Assembly: GCA_964006375.1 (NCBI GenBank)
Contig: OZ023263.1
Coordinates: 137,512,063-137,576,062, forward strand
Reading direction: 5' to 3'
Source: Tillus elongatus
Lineage: Eukaryota; Arthropoda; Insecta; Coleoptera; Cleridae
Length of the DNA stretch: 64,000 bases
Below the pieces are notes generated by a model, which was not told the origin of the DNA, searched no databases, and worked only from the letters and a program-made list of their open reading frames with translations. Positions 13,965 to 25,979 of this stretch are shown piece after piece. The position numbers and the translations under genes were made by a program. Each line of letters begins with the position of its first letter. Position 1 is the first letter of the stretch.

Positions 13965-14645
13965 GTTTAAACGTCGTAAAAAGTTTCAAAACAGATAGAA
14001 AACATCATTTGTGAACGACATTATTTTTTGTCAGTCGGTCTGTAGTCTCTCTGTTTGTAGCTACGATAACACTAGAACGAATTGAGATATCTTTTTCAAA
14101 TTTGGTATACAGTTAGCACCTGACAAACTAACGGTTCAGGTTGTTTTTGCGTAAAATCTCTCCAGGGGGTTGGGGATGAGTGGGGAGTAATTTGGTGAAA
14201 ATTTGGTTAAAACTCGAATAATATAACGTTTTAGGGTTTGTTTATTAGAAAGCTTTCAATTTCATCAAACATCTGGTATTCTGTGCTGACATTAAATTAG
14301 TGGTTGAATGTGTGCTGGTGAAATATCGGTGATATTTTTTTGTTGTTGCTAAAACCGCGTAAAAAGTTTCAACATATATAGAAAACTTGATTCTGAAACG
14401 AAAATTTTGTCTGTCGGTGGGTAGGTCCACCGTCTGTCTCTTAGTAGACACAATAACTGTCGAACGAATTTAAATATCATCTTAAAATTTGATATCCAGT
14501 TAGCACCCGACAAAGGAACGCTTCGAATTGTTTTTGGGTAAAAAGGGGAATGAATGGGTGAAAATTGGCATTTTTTCGTTAAAACACGAGTAATATGTAA
14601 CGTGTTACACGTCTTACGACTCTCAGTTTCATTGTGGTTATTATA
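13965..14645 (+). repeat. Diverged ~380-bp tandem duplication
   Basis: The segment starting 'gtcgtaaaaagtttca' (about 13973) is repeated from 'gcgtaaaaagtttca' (about 14356). Both copies contain 'tagaaaac', 'gtctgtc/cagtcggt', 'agttagcacc.gacaaa' and 'gttaaaac.cgagtaatat'. Divergence is high, so the duplication is old. Non-coding. Confidence 0.65.
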
Positions 14646-14832
14646 ATGATAATATTACCACCATTTATTTAAAAAATAAAAATTTTATCCAATAAATTGC
14701 ATCCTTCTTTTTCTTGGTCTAAGGTATTGCCACCTGATTCAATGCACCCCATCCACCTGTTGTTAGTCTAAGGTTACACAGAACACCGTGGTCGATGATA
14801 TCAGAGATCTGTCAAAGATAGTGAGCGTATAT

Positions 14833-14845
14833 AATCACATCGCTT
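14833..14845 (+). repeat. TSD of the I-like element (5' copy; 3' copy at 19922-19934)
   Basis: 'aatcacatcgctt' occurs exactly on both sides of the 5076-bp insert and defines its ends. Confidence 0.9.
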
Positions 14846-15050
14846 GGGAGTTTGATTTTGAGTTTTGTGACGTGCGGACGCTTTATCACTTGGCTATCAA
14901 AAAAATCAATCAACAAGGTAGGTGCGGCAACTAATACTAACAAATTATTATCACTATAATTTCACCCATTAATCCTTAGCACATATAAACTATAATACAT
15001 ATATAAGTAACACAAATTCTCCAGTATCAAAAGTAAAAGAAAAACCCGCT

Positions 15051-15869
15051 ATGAGCGGATCCCCGGAGGGTCGTGATGACCGTCCGCCCAAAAATAAATT
15101 AGATAACGCAAATATAATAAATTTACACGGTTTAGGCGAAAACATGAAAGAAATTCGAGAAATCAATTTCTTCAAGTCAAATAGTATAGGTCCTTTCACA
15201 GTTATCGTGGAAGCAATCGATGACAAAAATATCGGAAAGTTTCATCATGTCAGTTTTGCAAAAAAGATACATGATATGAAAATAGAAAGTATAAAATCGA
15301 TAAGCCGAAAAGGTAAAAATAGAATCGCTATAGATTTCAATAATTATATATCAGCTAACAATTTGGTAAACAATCTCAGATTAGAAAAAGAAAAATATAA
15401 AGCATATATACCTAATAATTTGGTAGCATGTAGAGGTGTAGTAAAATATGTAGACATAAATATCACAGAAAAGGAAATATTAGAAAATTTGAAAGCAAAC
15501 ATTACAATAAAGAAAATTAAAAGATTTAACAGGAAAACAACTATAGGTGAAAAAATCCAATATATTCCCACAAGCAGAATTGTGATAAACTTTGAAGGAA
15601 AGATTTTACCAACATGTGTTTACATTTACGACCTTCCGATGCAAGTAGAACCATATAGATTTCCGATCATACAATGCTACTCCTGTCTCATGTATGGTCA
15701 CACCAAATTTCAATGTAGAAGTAAACCAAAATGTCAAAACTGCGCAATAAGTCACGATGAACCCTGTCAGGAACCAACAAAGTGTCTTCATTGCAGCTCC
15801 AGTCAACATAAATATACAGACAAATGCTGCTCAGAGACAGCAAAACATCAGGGACCCCATGTCTTATGA
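15051..15869 (+). CDS. I-like LINE ORF1 (gag-like nucleic-acid-binding protein)
   Basis: 272 residues. ORF1 proteins of this kind bind LINE RNA and help form the ribonucleoprotein. An N-terminal basic/glycine-proline patch (residues 1-20) is followed by a region of RRM-like pattern (about 48-200, starting GPFTVIVEA) and three knuckles: C-x2-C-x4-H-x4-C (209-222), C-x2-C-x3-H-x3-C (228-239) and C-x2-C-x4-H-x5-C (245-259). The start at 15051 is the first ATG after the 5' UTR and gives the whole fold. The protein stops soon after the knuckles; in-frame-like sequence continues downstream, so the stop may be premature. Still open over its core, unlike ORF2. Confidence 0.8.
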   Translation: MSGSPEGRDDRPPKNKLDNANIINLHGLGENMKEIREINFFKSNSIGPFTVIVEAIDDKNIGKFHHVSFAKKIHDMKIESIKSISRKGKNRIAIDFNNYISANNLVNNLRLEKEKYKAYIPNNLVACRGVVKYVDINITEKEILENLKANITIKKIKRFNRKTTIGEKIQYIPTSRIVINFEGKILPTCVYIYDLPMQVEPYRFPIIQCYSCLMYGHTKFQCRSKPKCQNCAISHDEPCQEPTKCLHCSSSQHKYTDKCCSETAKHQGPHVL

Positions 15870-16419
15870 TAATCTCTAATCAAAGATATCCTAAAAATTA
15901 TACAAAACTGAGGGAAACAATGACAGAAAATATAATTTAAACAAACACATTCCCCCCATTACCAAACCAATCCTCGTCTACAAACATCATACAACCACAA
16001 GAGAGAAGACTAAATGTCATAAATAATAACCTCCTACCCTCATACGCACTTGAACCGCAGACAAATAAAAATAAAAGGAAAAGCACACCTGTAATAGAAT
16101 ATAACCAACAAGCACATTTAGAATGTCTCAACCCGTCCCCATCACGAACCCCATCTCTTCTTCTATCTTACCCAGGAACAACCTCTGGAGAAAACGAAAA
16201 TATAGCAGAAATACTGGAAAAAATCAATACCATATCAACAGAAAGTAGACAAAAAATATTCGCATCGATTATAGAAACCCTTCAACATTCCATCCCAAAC
16301 GAATATAACCACATTACACAATTGCAACAAACTGACAAGACAAATCTACACTACACTGTTTACACACCAGCAAACGACAATGAACAGAAACGATACACCA
16401 CAAAACAATAGAACAAACA

Positions 16420-19400
16420 AAATGACAATAATACAATGGAACATGCGTAAACGCAAATAAAACTAACTTACAATATTTAATTCATCATAAATGATATATC
16501 ACTGCTAACCACATACATACCACCAGACGTTAGAATAACATGACAGCAACTGATTAATATCCTACAACCCCACGCCTCCTCACTAATCCTCATTGGAGAT
16601 ATGAACGCTAAAAATCCATTGTGGGGTAGTGAAATAACAAACATTGACGGCCGTAACATATTAGAGACCCTAGACACTTTAAACCTAACAATACTAAACG
16701 ACTGAAGTCCCACAAGATTAACAAGTGCCACACAAAATAAAAGTGCTGTAAACTTAACTGTATGTTCACCTAAATTTAATACAAACGCAACCTGGGACAT
16801 AATAAACGACCCGGAAAATAGTGACCACTTCCCAATAAAAACTCAATTCAACAGCACTCAAATAAACTCCACAAACGGGACAAGGGAACCAACATATATA
16901 TAACAGACTATCAACGCAAAGAAGCGTCAGATATACACATTCCAACGATGCACCCCAACCCAAATAAAAAATATCCATCTATCCCTTTCTGGGATTCTGA
17001 ATGTTCGGAAGCAATAGAAAAAAAGGAAACAATGCACCAGCAACTACAAGAACAATCCAACGGTAGAAAACTTCATAGAAATAAAAAAACAAATAGCTAT
17101 TACAAAAAGACTACTCAAGCAAAAGAAAAAAAATCCTTTCGCGAATTTTGCCATACATTGAACAGAGATACAGCAATAAAAAAATATGGAACACAATAAA
17201 GAAATTCAGCAGAAAAAGAATCGACAGTCAATCACTGCTCCCACCAGAAAACATCATTTCACAGATACTGCAAGCTCTCCCCAATCCCCGCCAACAACAA
17301 ATGGTACCAAACCTAATAACAGCAGATAATAACGTGGAAAATTTTACGATAAGAGCTAGAATATGTTATCAAAGCAATAAAAAAAGATACAACACCGGGC
17401 CTTGACAACATAACATACTCAATGATAAAACGTCTTCCCCTAACTGCAAAGGAAATACGACTTAAAACATATAACGAGATACTAGAACAAAAATTACCAA
17501 TACCACGCGCATGGCTTTATCTCATTTTCCTGCTCTTAGTCAAACCAGATAGAGATCCAACTGACCCAACCAGTTATAGGTTCATCGTGTTTACTCAAAA
17601 CATTGGAAAACCTGATCAAAAACCGAATAGAATGGAATCTAGAGAACCAACATACTTTCCCTCCACTACAAAATGGGTTTAGAAAAGGCAGGGGAATAAT
17701 AGACAACCTTACATACCTAATCACATACATTCAGTTGTCGTTCGCAATGAACAAAAAAAGTACTAGCAGTATTCCTAGACGTAAAATCAGCGTATGATTG
17801 CGTCAGACTGGATATGCTCTATCAGAAAATGGTAGAAAACAAAATACAACCAAAAATAGCACAACTGATATACCAAATATTTAGCAATAGAAACTCTTAT
17901 GTTAAAGATCAAAATAATATTTTTCATGGTCCTCAAGAAATTAAAACAAGTCTGACCCAAGGCTCTCCAATCAGTCCGCTACTATTCAATATATACTGTC
18001 ACAATATTGAAAAAGACCTACCCATAAACATCGAACTACTTCAATACGCTGACGACATCGTACTGGTAGCAAGCGGTGAGAACGAAAGCAGCATTATCTA
18101 TGAGAGAACGTAGTACTGAAACAAATACACACTTGGATGACTGATTGCAACTTTAACATTTCACCTACCAAAAGTGCAGCAATCCTTTAAAAAAAAGAAG
18201 TACGATAAAAACATATCCAACTCTCGTATACAACAATAATGTAATCCCTTATAAAAAGGAAACCAAATACTTGGGCGTTATAATAAATGAAACGCTTATC
18301 TGGAAGTCACAGATAGAGACAATCAAAAATATAACAAATGCGGCGCTATGTTATATATATATATATATATATATATAATGAGGGCGCTATGTGGTACCTG
18401 ATGGGGATCGGATCCAGTCATACAAATTACCCTGTATAAATCAATAGTGCGCTCGCATTTAGACTTTGCCTCCAACTTACTAAGTCCAGCAACTAAAAAT
18501 ATCACATTCGAGTTAGATAAAATTCAATACAAAGCATTAAGAACGGCACTCGGTTGCATGAGAATCACCTCCACTTCTCAACATTTTCAAAATTAAGAAT
18601 CACCCGACAATCATATTAGCCAAATCATTGTACAACAATTGTATGCATCAAAATGGATACTGGAGAAAGAGGACACAGCCATATCTTATAACGGTGCTTC
18701 AAACACTCAATTCATTCACACCAAACATAGAAATCACAAACATATTGCCTTGCTTCCGATATACGATCAAAACACAGCTGAGCACCATCCCAACAAAAGA
18801 GTTCAACTTAGAAAAGAGAAAACAACAGAAACCAGTTTCATCACATACAAAACGAACACCAGGAATACACATTTATTTTCACGGATGGATCTGTGGACCC
18901 GATAACATACAAAGCAGGAATTGGCATAACATCACACATAAAAAGCTACAAATTCTCAGCCAGAATACCAGGCTTCACAAACATATGCAACACTAAAATA
19001 GTAGCTATCAAAACCGCCTGCGAATACATAAATACAAATAACATAAGGAATGCCATTATTTGCTCAGATTCGATTAGTGCCATCGAAAAAATATCACAAC
19101 CAAAACGTAATAAAAAAAACGAAACACTACAGTTGCAAACCAAACAAACAATAATAGAAATGTGGGAAAAAGGAAAAGAAGTATACCTGGTATGGATACC
19201 AGGATACACCAACATAACAGAAAATGAAATAGCAGACCAACTAGCTAACATTGGAAGAAACCTCAATATCCCCTTGAAAACTAAAATAAACACATCCAAC
19301 TTAACGCAACCATTAGAAAATGAAATAAAAACCGAATGGGACGAAACATGGAAGGAGAAAAACCCAAGCAGGTGGTATGCATCCATCCAAAATTGTCTGC

Positions 19401-19803
19401 CTTTGGAACCTTGGTTTAATAAATATCCATACACGAACAGAAGACACATAACAAACATTATCCGCATGAGAACTGGACATTGCTCAACCCCAAAACATTT
19501 ATATAGGATAGAAGTTAAAGAAACACAAAACTGTGATTGTGGAGAAGAAGGAGACATAACACATATGCTCTTTAATTGTAAAAACCGCCCACAACAAAAT
19601 AAGGACCTATATAAAAAACTTATTGAAAATCACATAACACCAATTCACACCCAACAAATTCTAACTGAACTAAACACTAAAACAATTAAGATAATAAATG
19701 ATTTTTTTTTAAAGAAAACAACATTAAGATTTAATAAAAACTCTACAACTATTACAATCAGCCGCACCTACGCTAAATACGTATCAGACTATCAAACATA
19801 ATA
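16420..19803 (+). pseudogene. I-like LINE ORF2 (endonuclease / reverse transcriptase / RNase H), broken
   Basis: Endonuclease traces: LIGDMNAKNPLWGS near 16592 and NSDHFPI near 16820. Reverse transcriptase: NGFRKGR near 17671, a LDVKSAYD-type motif near 17780, LTQGSPISPLLF near 17956, and YADDIVLV near 18044. RNase H: FTDGSVDP near 18878, ICSDSISAI near 19057, ENEIADQLAN near 19220. A C-terminal C-x-C-x6-H-x4-C zinc motif lies near 19531. The parts lie in different frames separated by stops, and a TA microsatellite (18349-18377) has expanded inside. The last 300 codons are still open. The element cannot make a functional polyprotein. Confidence 0.85.
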
Positions 19804-19934
19804 GAGAAAATATGGCGATGCCAATATAAAGTCCGACAATCGACAATCGTCACTAGATTAGACTACGTTTAATGGCTCAATGGACCTTCGTCTTAGACCA
19901 AACAAAATAGACATAGAATAGAATCACATCGCTT

Positions 19935-22200
19935 CCTTCAACGGCCTCTTTTCTCTCATTAATCATCCAAAAAATGTTAGCATCAATTTTGGGCTAGAAG
20001 GGGAGAAATGGCATGCCGAAAATGGGGTGAGTTAATGATAAACCTTAAACAAACGCTACTTTGATTGCTCTGTAACTTTGGATAGATTGCTTTAGTTCAT
20101 GCTTTTCTGTGAATATGGTTTGCGACGATGCTTACGTATTCTGTCATTAACAAATTAAAGTTTTATTTTTATTTAATTAAACTGCAAATGAACCTTGTAT
20201 TTACGATGAACATGTCGCAGCAGGCTGCCGTTTATGTGTAATCTTGAAATTCGACAATGCATTCTCCTGTCAATAGAAAAACTGTATGTGTGTTCCATTT
20301 TACCTTTTTGCTGACTTATATACGGGCTGAGCCAAGCCCCCATTGGGAACTGTACGGAGTTTTATTTATTATGAGTGATTACCTCTACTGCCTTTCAAAG
20401 TAGCAGCAGTTTGCAGAAACTTAATTAGTTAGTGTATTATTAGCAGACTTTATAATTTCCTTCATTTTGCAATATACTTATCGGTTAAAATTTGTTAAAA
20501 ATTCACGTTATCTTTGATGTTTTGTATGCTATAAATTATAGATTGTAACTTGTAGAGAATTTTCATGTAAAATACTTTGCTTAAAACTAATTTGGCAATA
20601 TTTTTACAGGTCCACAATTGTTCATGGGCATTGTCTATTGAATTTTTATATAATGTTTCATAACCTCGTGGATATAGTTAAATTAAGTTGTTTAAAGCTA
20701 GTAAACTTTTAAGCTTTATTTGAACTAATTAAAACCAGATCAGTTCCTAGTGGATTTCTTTTGCATGTAAATATTGATTTTTTAAAATATTTATTATACA
20801 ACATTTTGGTCGATGATTTAACACAATTATGTCCAATGCAGGTGTGTGGGTACATTTTCCCTTGAGATAATATATGTATTCAGTGGAGCAGTATTGAACA
20901 ATTTTCTTTCACAGAGTAACAAACTGAATATTTTGTTTAAAATTGTTGTTGTTGTTCTTTTAACTATCTGGTTAAAGTGTGCGTGCGTGGTTGCATTGGG
21001 CTACTATTTCATTAGTTTTAATATAAATATTCTTATAATTTGTAAATACACTCGGCGCAATCCCAACGTCATATCGCAATAGTTTTTCGTTACTGACGTA
21101 ACACCGCATATTTGGTGCACACAAATATATATACACCAGCTGCACGTTGATTCTACGCTTGCTCAAGTTGCGGAATTTCCAAAGTTCGGAAGATTTTCTT
21201 TACATGTTACAACGGAAGCGGCGGTTGCGGTGCGGTGTACAAATTTACAGGCCTCGTAAATCTCGTACCATTTTAATTGGTTGTATTGATCTGAGATAAA
21301 CCATTTACCATTTGTAGTACAATCGTATTCATCAATTTCATTTAGAATTAAAATAACTGTACTGTATAAGTTCGTTGGAAATGTATTATTCATTTTTTAT
21401 CTGTCGTATTACGTAAAAGTTTACGGATTACTGTACAATCTTTTGTGAAAGTTACAGGCTGTTTTTGCATACTGATATTTATATTCAATGCATTGATTCT
21501 TGCTAATTTTGTTTTGTTATGTACCTGTTTTACTTTCTGCCTTCTAAAACATTCTTATTGTAATCTTTGTTTCTCTTTTGTATAATATATAAATGTAAAG
21601 TTAAAATTTTGTGTGCGTATTATTCTCAACCTATTGTGTTAAGTTGTAATTTCGTCAGATGTTTTGTTAATCGCTTACTGTCAAGGTTAGTTAGATAAGG
21701 TCTTCTTCACTCTATTTCACTTGATTGTCGTCAGTCATGTTTTCATTCACTTCTTTCGACAGTGTGGCGCTGAGATTTCTAGGTTAATAAGGTTAAGAAC
21801 CCTACCCAAGGCTGAGCAGCCGGCATCTTTTGTGACGCCATCCAGTGATTTTCTTTTCCTTAACCTACTTTTCTAACGTCTGTTGTTATATTGTGTTTGT
21901 ATGAGCTAAAGGCGTAACAGGGTGCCTATGAGGAACTAGGGCCCTTTGTAGAGGATCTTGTAGATCATGGAACATTCTGGAGTTCTTTCGATTTCCTCAC
22001 AGTGCCTCTTCTACGAGCTCTTCTTGCGCCCTCTTAGCCCCTAATAAGGGGTAAGGTTAGTTTTAACAGATATTTATTTTTATGGCTGTTAACATCTCGA
22101 AGTATTATGTCCAATGAAAATACACAAAAATACTTAATACTATAAATACAATATTATCTTTTTTTTTAAACTCTCAACCGGTATTGTGTAAATTTATTAA
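19935..22200. other. About 2.3 kb with no recognised feature
   Basis: AT-rich, with no open frame of convincing length or similarity. Around 21780-22060 the sequence is less AT-rich ('gaggaactagggccc', 'cctcttctacgagctcttc') but I recognise nothing. It may be unique host sequence. Confidence 0.4.
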
Positions 22201-22202
22201 GT

Positions 22203-22519
22203 TTTTGTATGTCGGTCTATTTCCGCGACTATGACTAATCCCCGACGCCAGGCAGCTATTTTACCTCACTATCCTGGCAATTTTGCCTAACTCCGGCCTT
22301 TCCGCAAGAATTTCAGGGATATTGAGCGTGTCCAACATCGCACGGAACACGGCGCCGATCCCTTGAAGGGCTGAACGTGCAGAAATAAAACTTGCTCAAA
22401 CACAATGCCACATGATCGGTTGATGTTGATTTTTACAGTATGAAATCCACTACTGGGAGTCGAACCCAGGACTCTTGGGTTCAAAGGCAAACGTTCTTAC
22501 CCCTGGACTACAGAGCCGG
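22203..22519 (-). mobile_element. tRNA-derived SINE, copy 3 (reverse)
   Basis: On the minus strand a head with 'ggctctgtagtccaggggta' and a B box 'gggttcgactccc' is followed by a body ending 'gtcgcggaaatagaccgac'. It is the same family as 7160 and 31811 but more diverged. A possible short TSD 'tttatta' occurs on both sides (near 22193 and 22521), too short to be firm. Confidence 0.75.
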
Positions 22520-22860
22520 TTTTATTAGGCTGGAAATCTGTAAAAGATCTATGTGACTGAATATGGATACCTATAATCTCAAATAAAAAATGATGCCTAC
22601 CTGTCGAAATCTGGCTCCTCTATTAAAATTAACCGTGGCGTAATAGGTGGAAAAAGAACAAAGAGGCATACATGATAATAAACAAATTAAAATATGACCA
22701 CAAGGAAATGTAGGAAAGCAAAAGAACCATACATGGAAAAAAAAGATAAATAAATCGAAAGTCACATGACGAGTGAGCTGTCAAATCCCAACAGGTAAGA
22801 AGACTATAATATAAACCGGGAACTAAAAGTGAAGTCATAAGAAACAACAATGTGAAGTTA
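22520..22860. other. No gene seen
   Basis: AT-rich, with no supported coding region or recognised repeat. Confidence 0.35.
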
Positions 22861-22861
22861 T

Positions 22862-23180
22862 TACCAAAAAAAGCCCGGACGCAGCAAGTGCGTTATCGTA
22901 GTGAATTTTCATAGAAATGATCTGGAACCAAACATTTTTCTTGCTTAAATACTTAGATTTTTTTTTCTTGTAACACAAAAATTAAATTTTGGTACATAGT
23001 TTACTTTTTATAGCTTAAACTTAGTAGCAAATTTGGTTACCATAGCTTTGTTATTTGTTAAGATAACATTTTTTTTAGAAATCACAAAATTTTTTTCGGA
23101 AAACCTGATCTTATTTTCCTGGTTAACGAACTTGTCCAAGCCACTTACATAGGAAGGGACCTGCCAAATTGTATCAAATA

Positions 23181-23274
<94 letters not shown>

Positions 23275-23275
23275 A
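22862..23275 (-). mobile_element. L-microsatellite-R repeat, reverse partial copy
   Basis: The terminus 'ggacgcagcaagtgcgttat' (near 22878) leads into a reversed R module ('ttcctggttaacgaacttgt', 'ccaagccacttacatagga') and a TA core (about 23185-23269). This copy shows that the 'gcacttgctgcgtcc' terminus and the R module belong to one element. Confidence 0.65.
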
Positions 23276-24389
23276 TAATAATAAATTTATTGTTGAATCG
23301 ATACAGAAAACATGAACAAAGGTGTGGTGTTTTCCAACAATAATTTAGACTTAAATAAAAATCCAAATAATAACTAAACTAAATGTCAACACAGTCACAT
23401 ATGGATAAGTCTAATAGAACTAGATATTAACACGATTGCGAATATAGAGATGTCCTTCAAAACTCAATAGCTATCAGGAGCAAAACAAAAACAGCAGGGG
23501 TTTTACTCATTCAATAGAAACGACCCTATTAACATTGCATTCTTTAAAAAGTTATACAAATCTTTAACGTGCTTCCCGTCCAACTCCCTTAATACTAAGT
23601 GTATGTCTCTATCCAGGTGGCTACTCAATGTCTTTTCTAATTGGCCGGTACATGGGGAATTCAAAAATTATATGTTTTAGATCTTTATTTTCATTTAAGT
23701 TACAAATAGTGCACTTTTCTTCTAGGTTGTTTAATCGGTATTTGATAGTCCCGAAAATCAGAACCACCTCCCTGTTTCCCGCTGTACGCAGTTGGAGCAT
23801 AAACCTTTGTAAATACAAAGGGAGTAATACCAATCCAGTGCTGTCTCCCAGCAGGAATTTGTACTGGGGGTAGAAAGCAACGAGCAGTTCTCATCCAATG
23901 TTCGGCTATGATTTGTGTAAATGCCAAGTATAGTTGTTATGTCATTCTCGTGCAAATTGGCTAAGATATCCGTGTCCTCCACTCCGATCCCCGGTAGTAT
24001 GCCCATTATATGACTAAACCAATTAAGACCGACTATATTTGTGGCTGAGGAATCCAAATATTTCAGCTGTTACAAAGCAACCGCCGGATAACTGTCCCTC
24101 TGCATGCTATTCAGCTTTAAGAGTAGGTGTAGCGCCGCTCTCAGCACATAATATCCCAGTCTGGGTAGGTTAAATTCAAGACGCAGTATGTAACCGGGCG
24201 TGTTCCTGGGGAGAAAATTTTGACCTTTTAAGAATCTGCTCTGTATAACCTCCACATTCTCTTCCAAATACCAGCTGCATAACTCAAGGCCGGCACCACA
24301 ACTGAGGTGAACAACTTAAGACTTGTCGTCGATCCGGCATTACATACCCCTGTAAGCGCGTGCCTAACAGCTCCCAGACTGATGTTTGC

Positions 24390-24488
<99 letters not shown>

Positions 24489-24836
24489 GGCTGAGGAATC
24501 CAAATATTTCAGCTGTTCCAAAGCAACCGCCGGATACCTGTCCCTCTGCATGCTATTCAGCTTTAAGAGTAGGTGTAGCGCCGCTCTCAGCACATAATAT
24601 CCCAGTCTGGGTAGGTTAAATTCAAGACGCAGTATGTAACCGGGCGTGTTCCTGTGGAGAACATTTTGACCTTTTAAGAATCTGCTGTGTATAACCTCAA
24701 CATTCTCCCCCAAATACCAGCTGCATAACTCAAGGCCGGCACCACAACTGAGGTGAACAACTTAAGACTTGTCGTCGATCCGGCATTACATACCCCTGTA
24801 AGCGCGTGCCTAACAGCTCCCAGACTGATGTTTGCC
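23270..24836 (-). pseudogene. Non-LTR retrotransposon 3' fragment with internal duplication
   Basis: Minus-strand frames give the C-terminal part of a LINE polyprotein downstream of the reverse-transcriptase core. They include a thumb-like stretch (IRLGAVRH-type, then LPRLGYYVLRAAL) and a zinc-type motif C-x2-C-x9-H near 23700 whose last Cys is replaced. About 440 bp are duplicated (24041 and 24487 start the same 'gtggctgaggaatcc'), each copy ending in a TA array. The 3' end runs into 'ttattattattatt' and a TA tract. The polymerase core itself is missing. Clade uncertain. Confidence 0.6.
24398..24484. repeat. (TA)n microsatellite
   Basis: Pure TA at the end of the first duplicated LINE unit. 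Confidence 0.95.
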
Positions 24837-24942
<106 letters not shown>

Positions 24943-25446
24943 TTCCTGGTTCATCATCAGTGCGTTACTGGCTCTGATCGTATGTTCTATTTCTAAGGTT
25001 AAATGTCACACCTGCGTGTTCAGCTTCTGTTGGCCGGTTAACAGTTGTCTGATTGACTGTGTCTTCGGTTTGTGTCAATTATATCGGTTTCCTGTCCTTA
25101 TTATTGTGGTATAATATTTTGTCTATTTGTATGGCTTTTATTAACTTTTGTTTAAATGTTTGCACTTGGATTTGTTCCGGGATTAGTTGTTTCTTACTGT
25201 TTGTTTGTTGAATGTAGTTCCCAGATTTCCATCATTTTGTGGTCTTTAGTATGTTTTATTAGTTGTAATTGGTTGATATCTGGTTTCTGGTGTTTTTTGT
25301 TGTGAATTTTTGATGCACACAGAATGTCGTTGTCCATATCCATTCTTTTTAAATTGTACAGCATAAATTTAAGGGCACATTTTGAACTTACAAGTACGAA
25401 AGAAATAATACATAGGCAAGTCGCTTTCTCAAGATGTTATAATATT
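24943..25446. other. No gene; possible decayed minus-strand coding sequence
   Basis: The minus strand reads for about 60 codons before a stop (containing IHNKKHQKPDI), reminiscent of retroelement C-termini, but the similarity is too weak to name. Confidence 0.3.
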
Positions 25447-25653
25447 AACCTAATTTCTTAGCAGCCGCTTCTGCAATTGATGTGACATGTTCGTGCCAAT
25501 TGAGATTTCGATCCACAGAAGTGCCAAGAAGTGAAAAGGACTCATTACTTTGAATAACTTGGTTGTTCATTGTGATGGGTCTAGGGCTAGTGTATCTCTT
25601 ATGAGATAGAAAGCAAGACTGAGATTTGGTGGAGTTGAATTGTACAAGATGTA
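25447..25653 (-). mobile_element. Jockey-like LINE fragment
   Basis: About 207 bp that closely match 28971-29173 of the Jockey-like element: shared 'ttagcagccgcttctgcaat', 'ataacttggttgttcattgt' and 'gaattgtacaagat'. It covers part of the reverse-transcriptase C-terminal region only. Both ends are internal to the LINE, so this is a truncated or rearranged piece. Confidence 0.8.
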
Positions 25654-25975
25654 ATTCCTTTCACCAAACAATCCGGTACCTCTTAATAAAGTTGCAGACA
25701 AAACATAATTAACTTTTTTCCCCACAAGTCAACATTTCAATGAATAAAGTTCGCCCAGTGATTAATTATATCAGTTAAAAGTACATTTAACGCCGTGTTA
25801 AACAACGAACCACCTGGAGAATATAAATAATTTTAAGTTATTAAGTCAATGTTTTTCGGATAGGCTCGACATTAAACTGAAGATTGAGTGAATTCTCACT
25901 GTAATGCATGTAACATTTCCAGCTGCATTGTAAAATTAACTTTCGGTTAAGTAAAAGTACTGCAGCCTGCAATGG
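25654..25975 (+). repeat. Long direct repeat, copy 1 (copy 2 at 27788-28056)
   Basis: Shares 'gtaattcct.tcaccaaaca', 'taacgccgtgttaaacaacg', 'gtcaatgtttttcggatagg' and 'cattgtaaaatt' with 27788-28056. The copies differ by small indels and flank the RNase H LINE fragment and a TA array. Origin unknown. Confidence 0.75.
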
Positions 25976-25979
25976 TAGA

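Larger units (their letters stand above)
14846..19921 (+). mobile_element. Full-length I-like non-LTR retrotransposon (broken)
   Basis: It is flanked by exact 13-bp TSDs 'aatcacatcgctt' (14833-14845 and 19922-19934). The order is 5' UTR, an ORF1 with three zinc knuckles, then an ORF2 remnant with endonuclease, reverse transcriptase, RNase H and a C-terminal zinc motif. That ORF2 order is typical of I and related LINE clades. The 3' end is a short simple tail ('atagacatagaatag') rather than poly(A). The 5' end contains 'gacgtgcggacg' about 24-35 bp in, reminiscent of the downstream promoter elements of insect LINEs. ORF2 is broken by several stops and frameshifts. Confidence 0.85.

Noticed and set aside
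19935..22200. Host gene exons
   Set aside because: No open frame with recognisable similarity and no convincing splice-site-bounded coding segments could be seen by eye.
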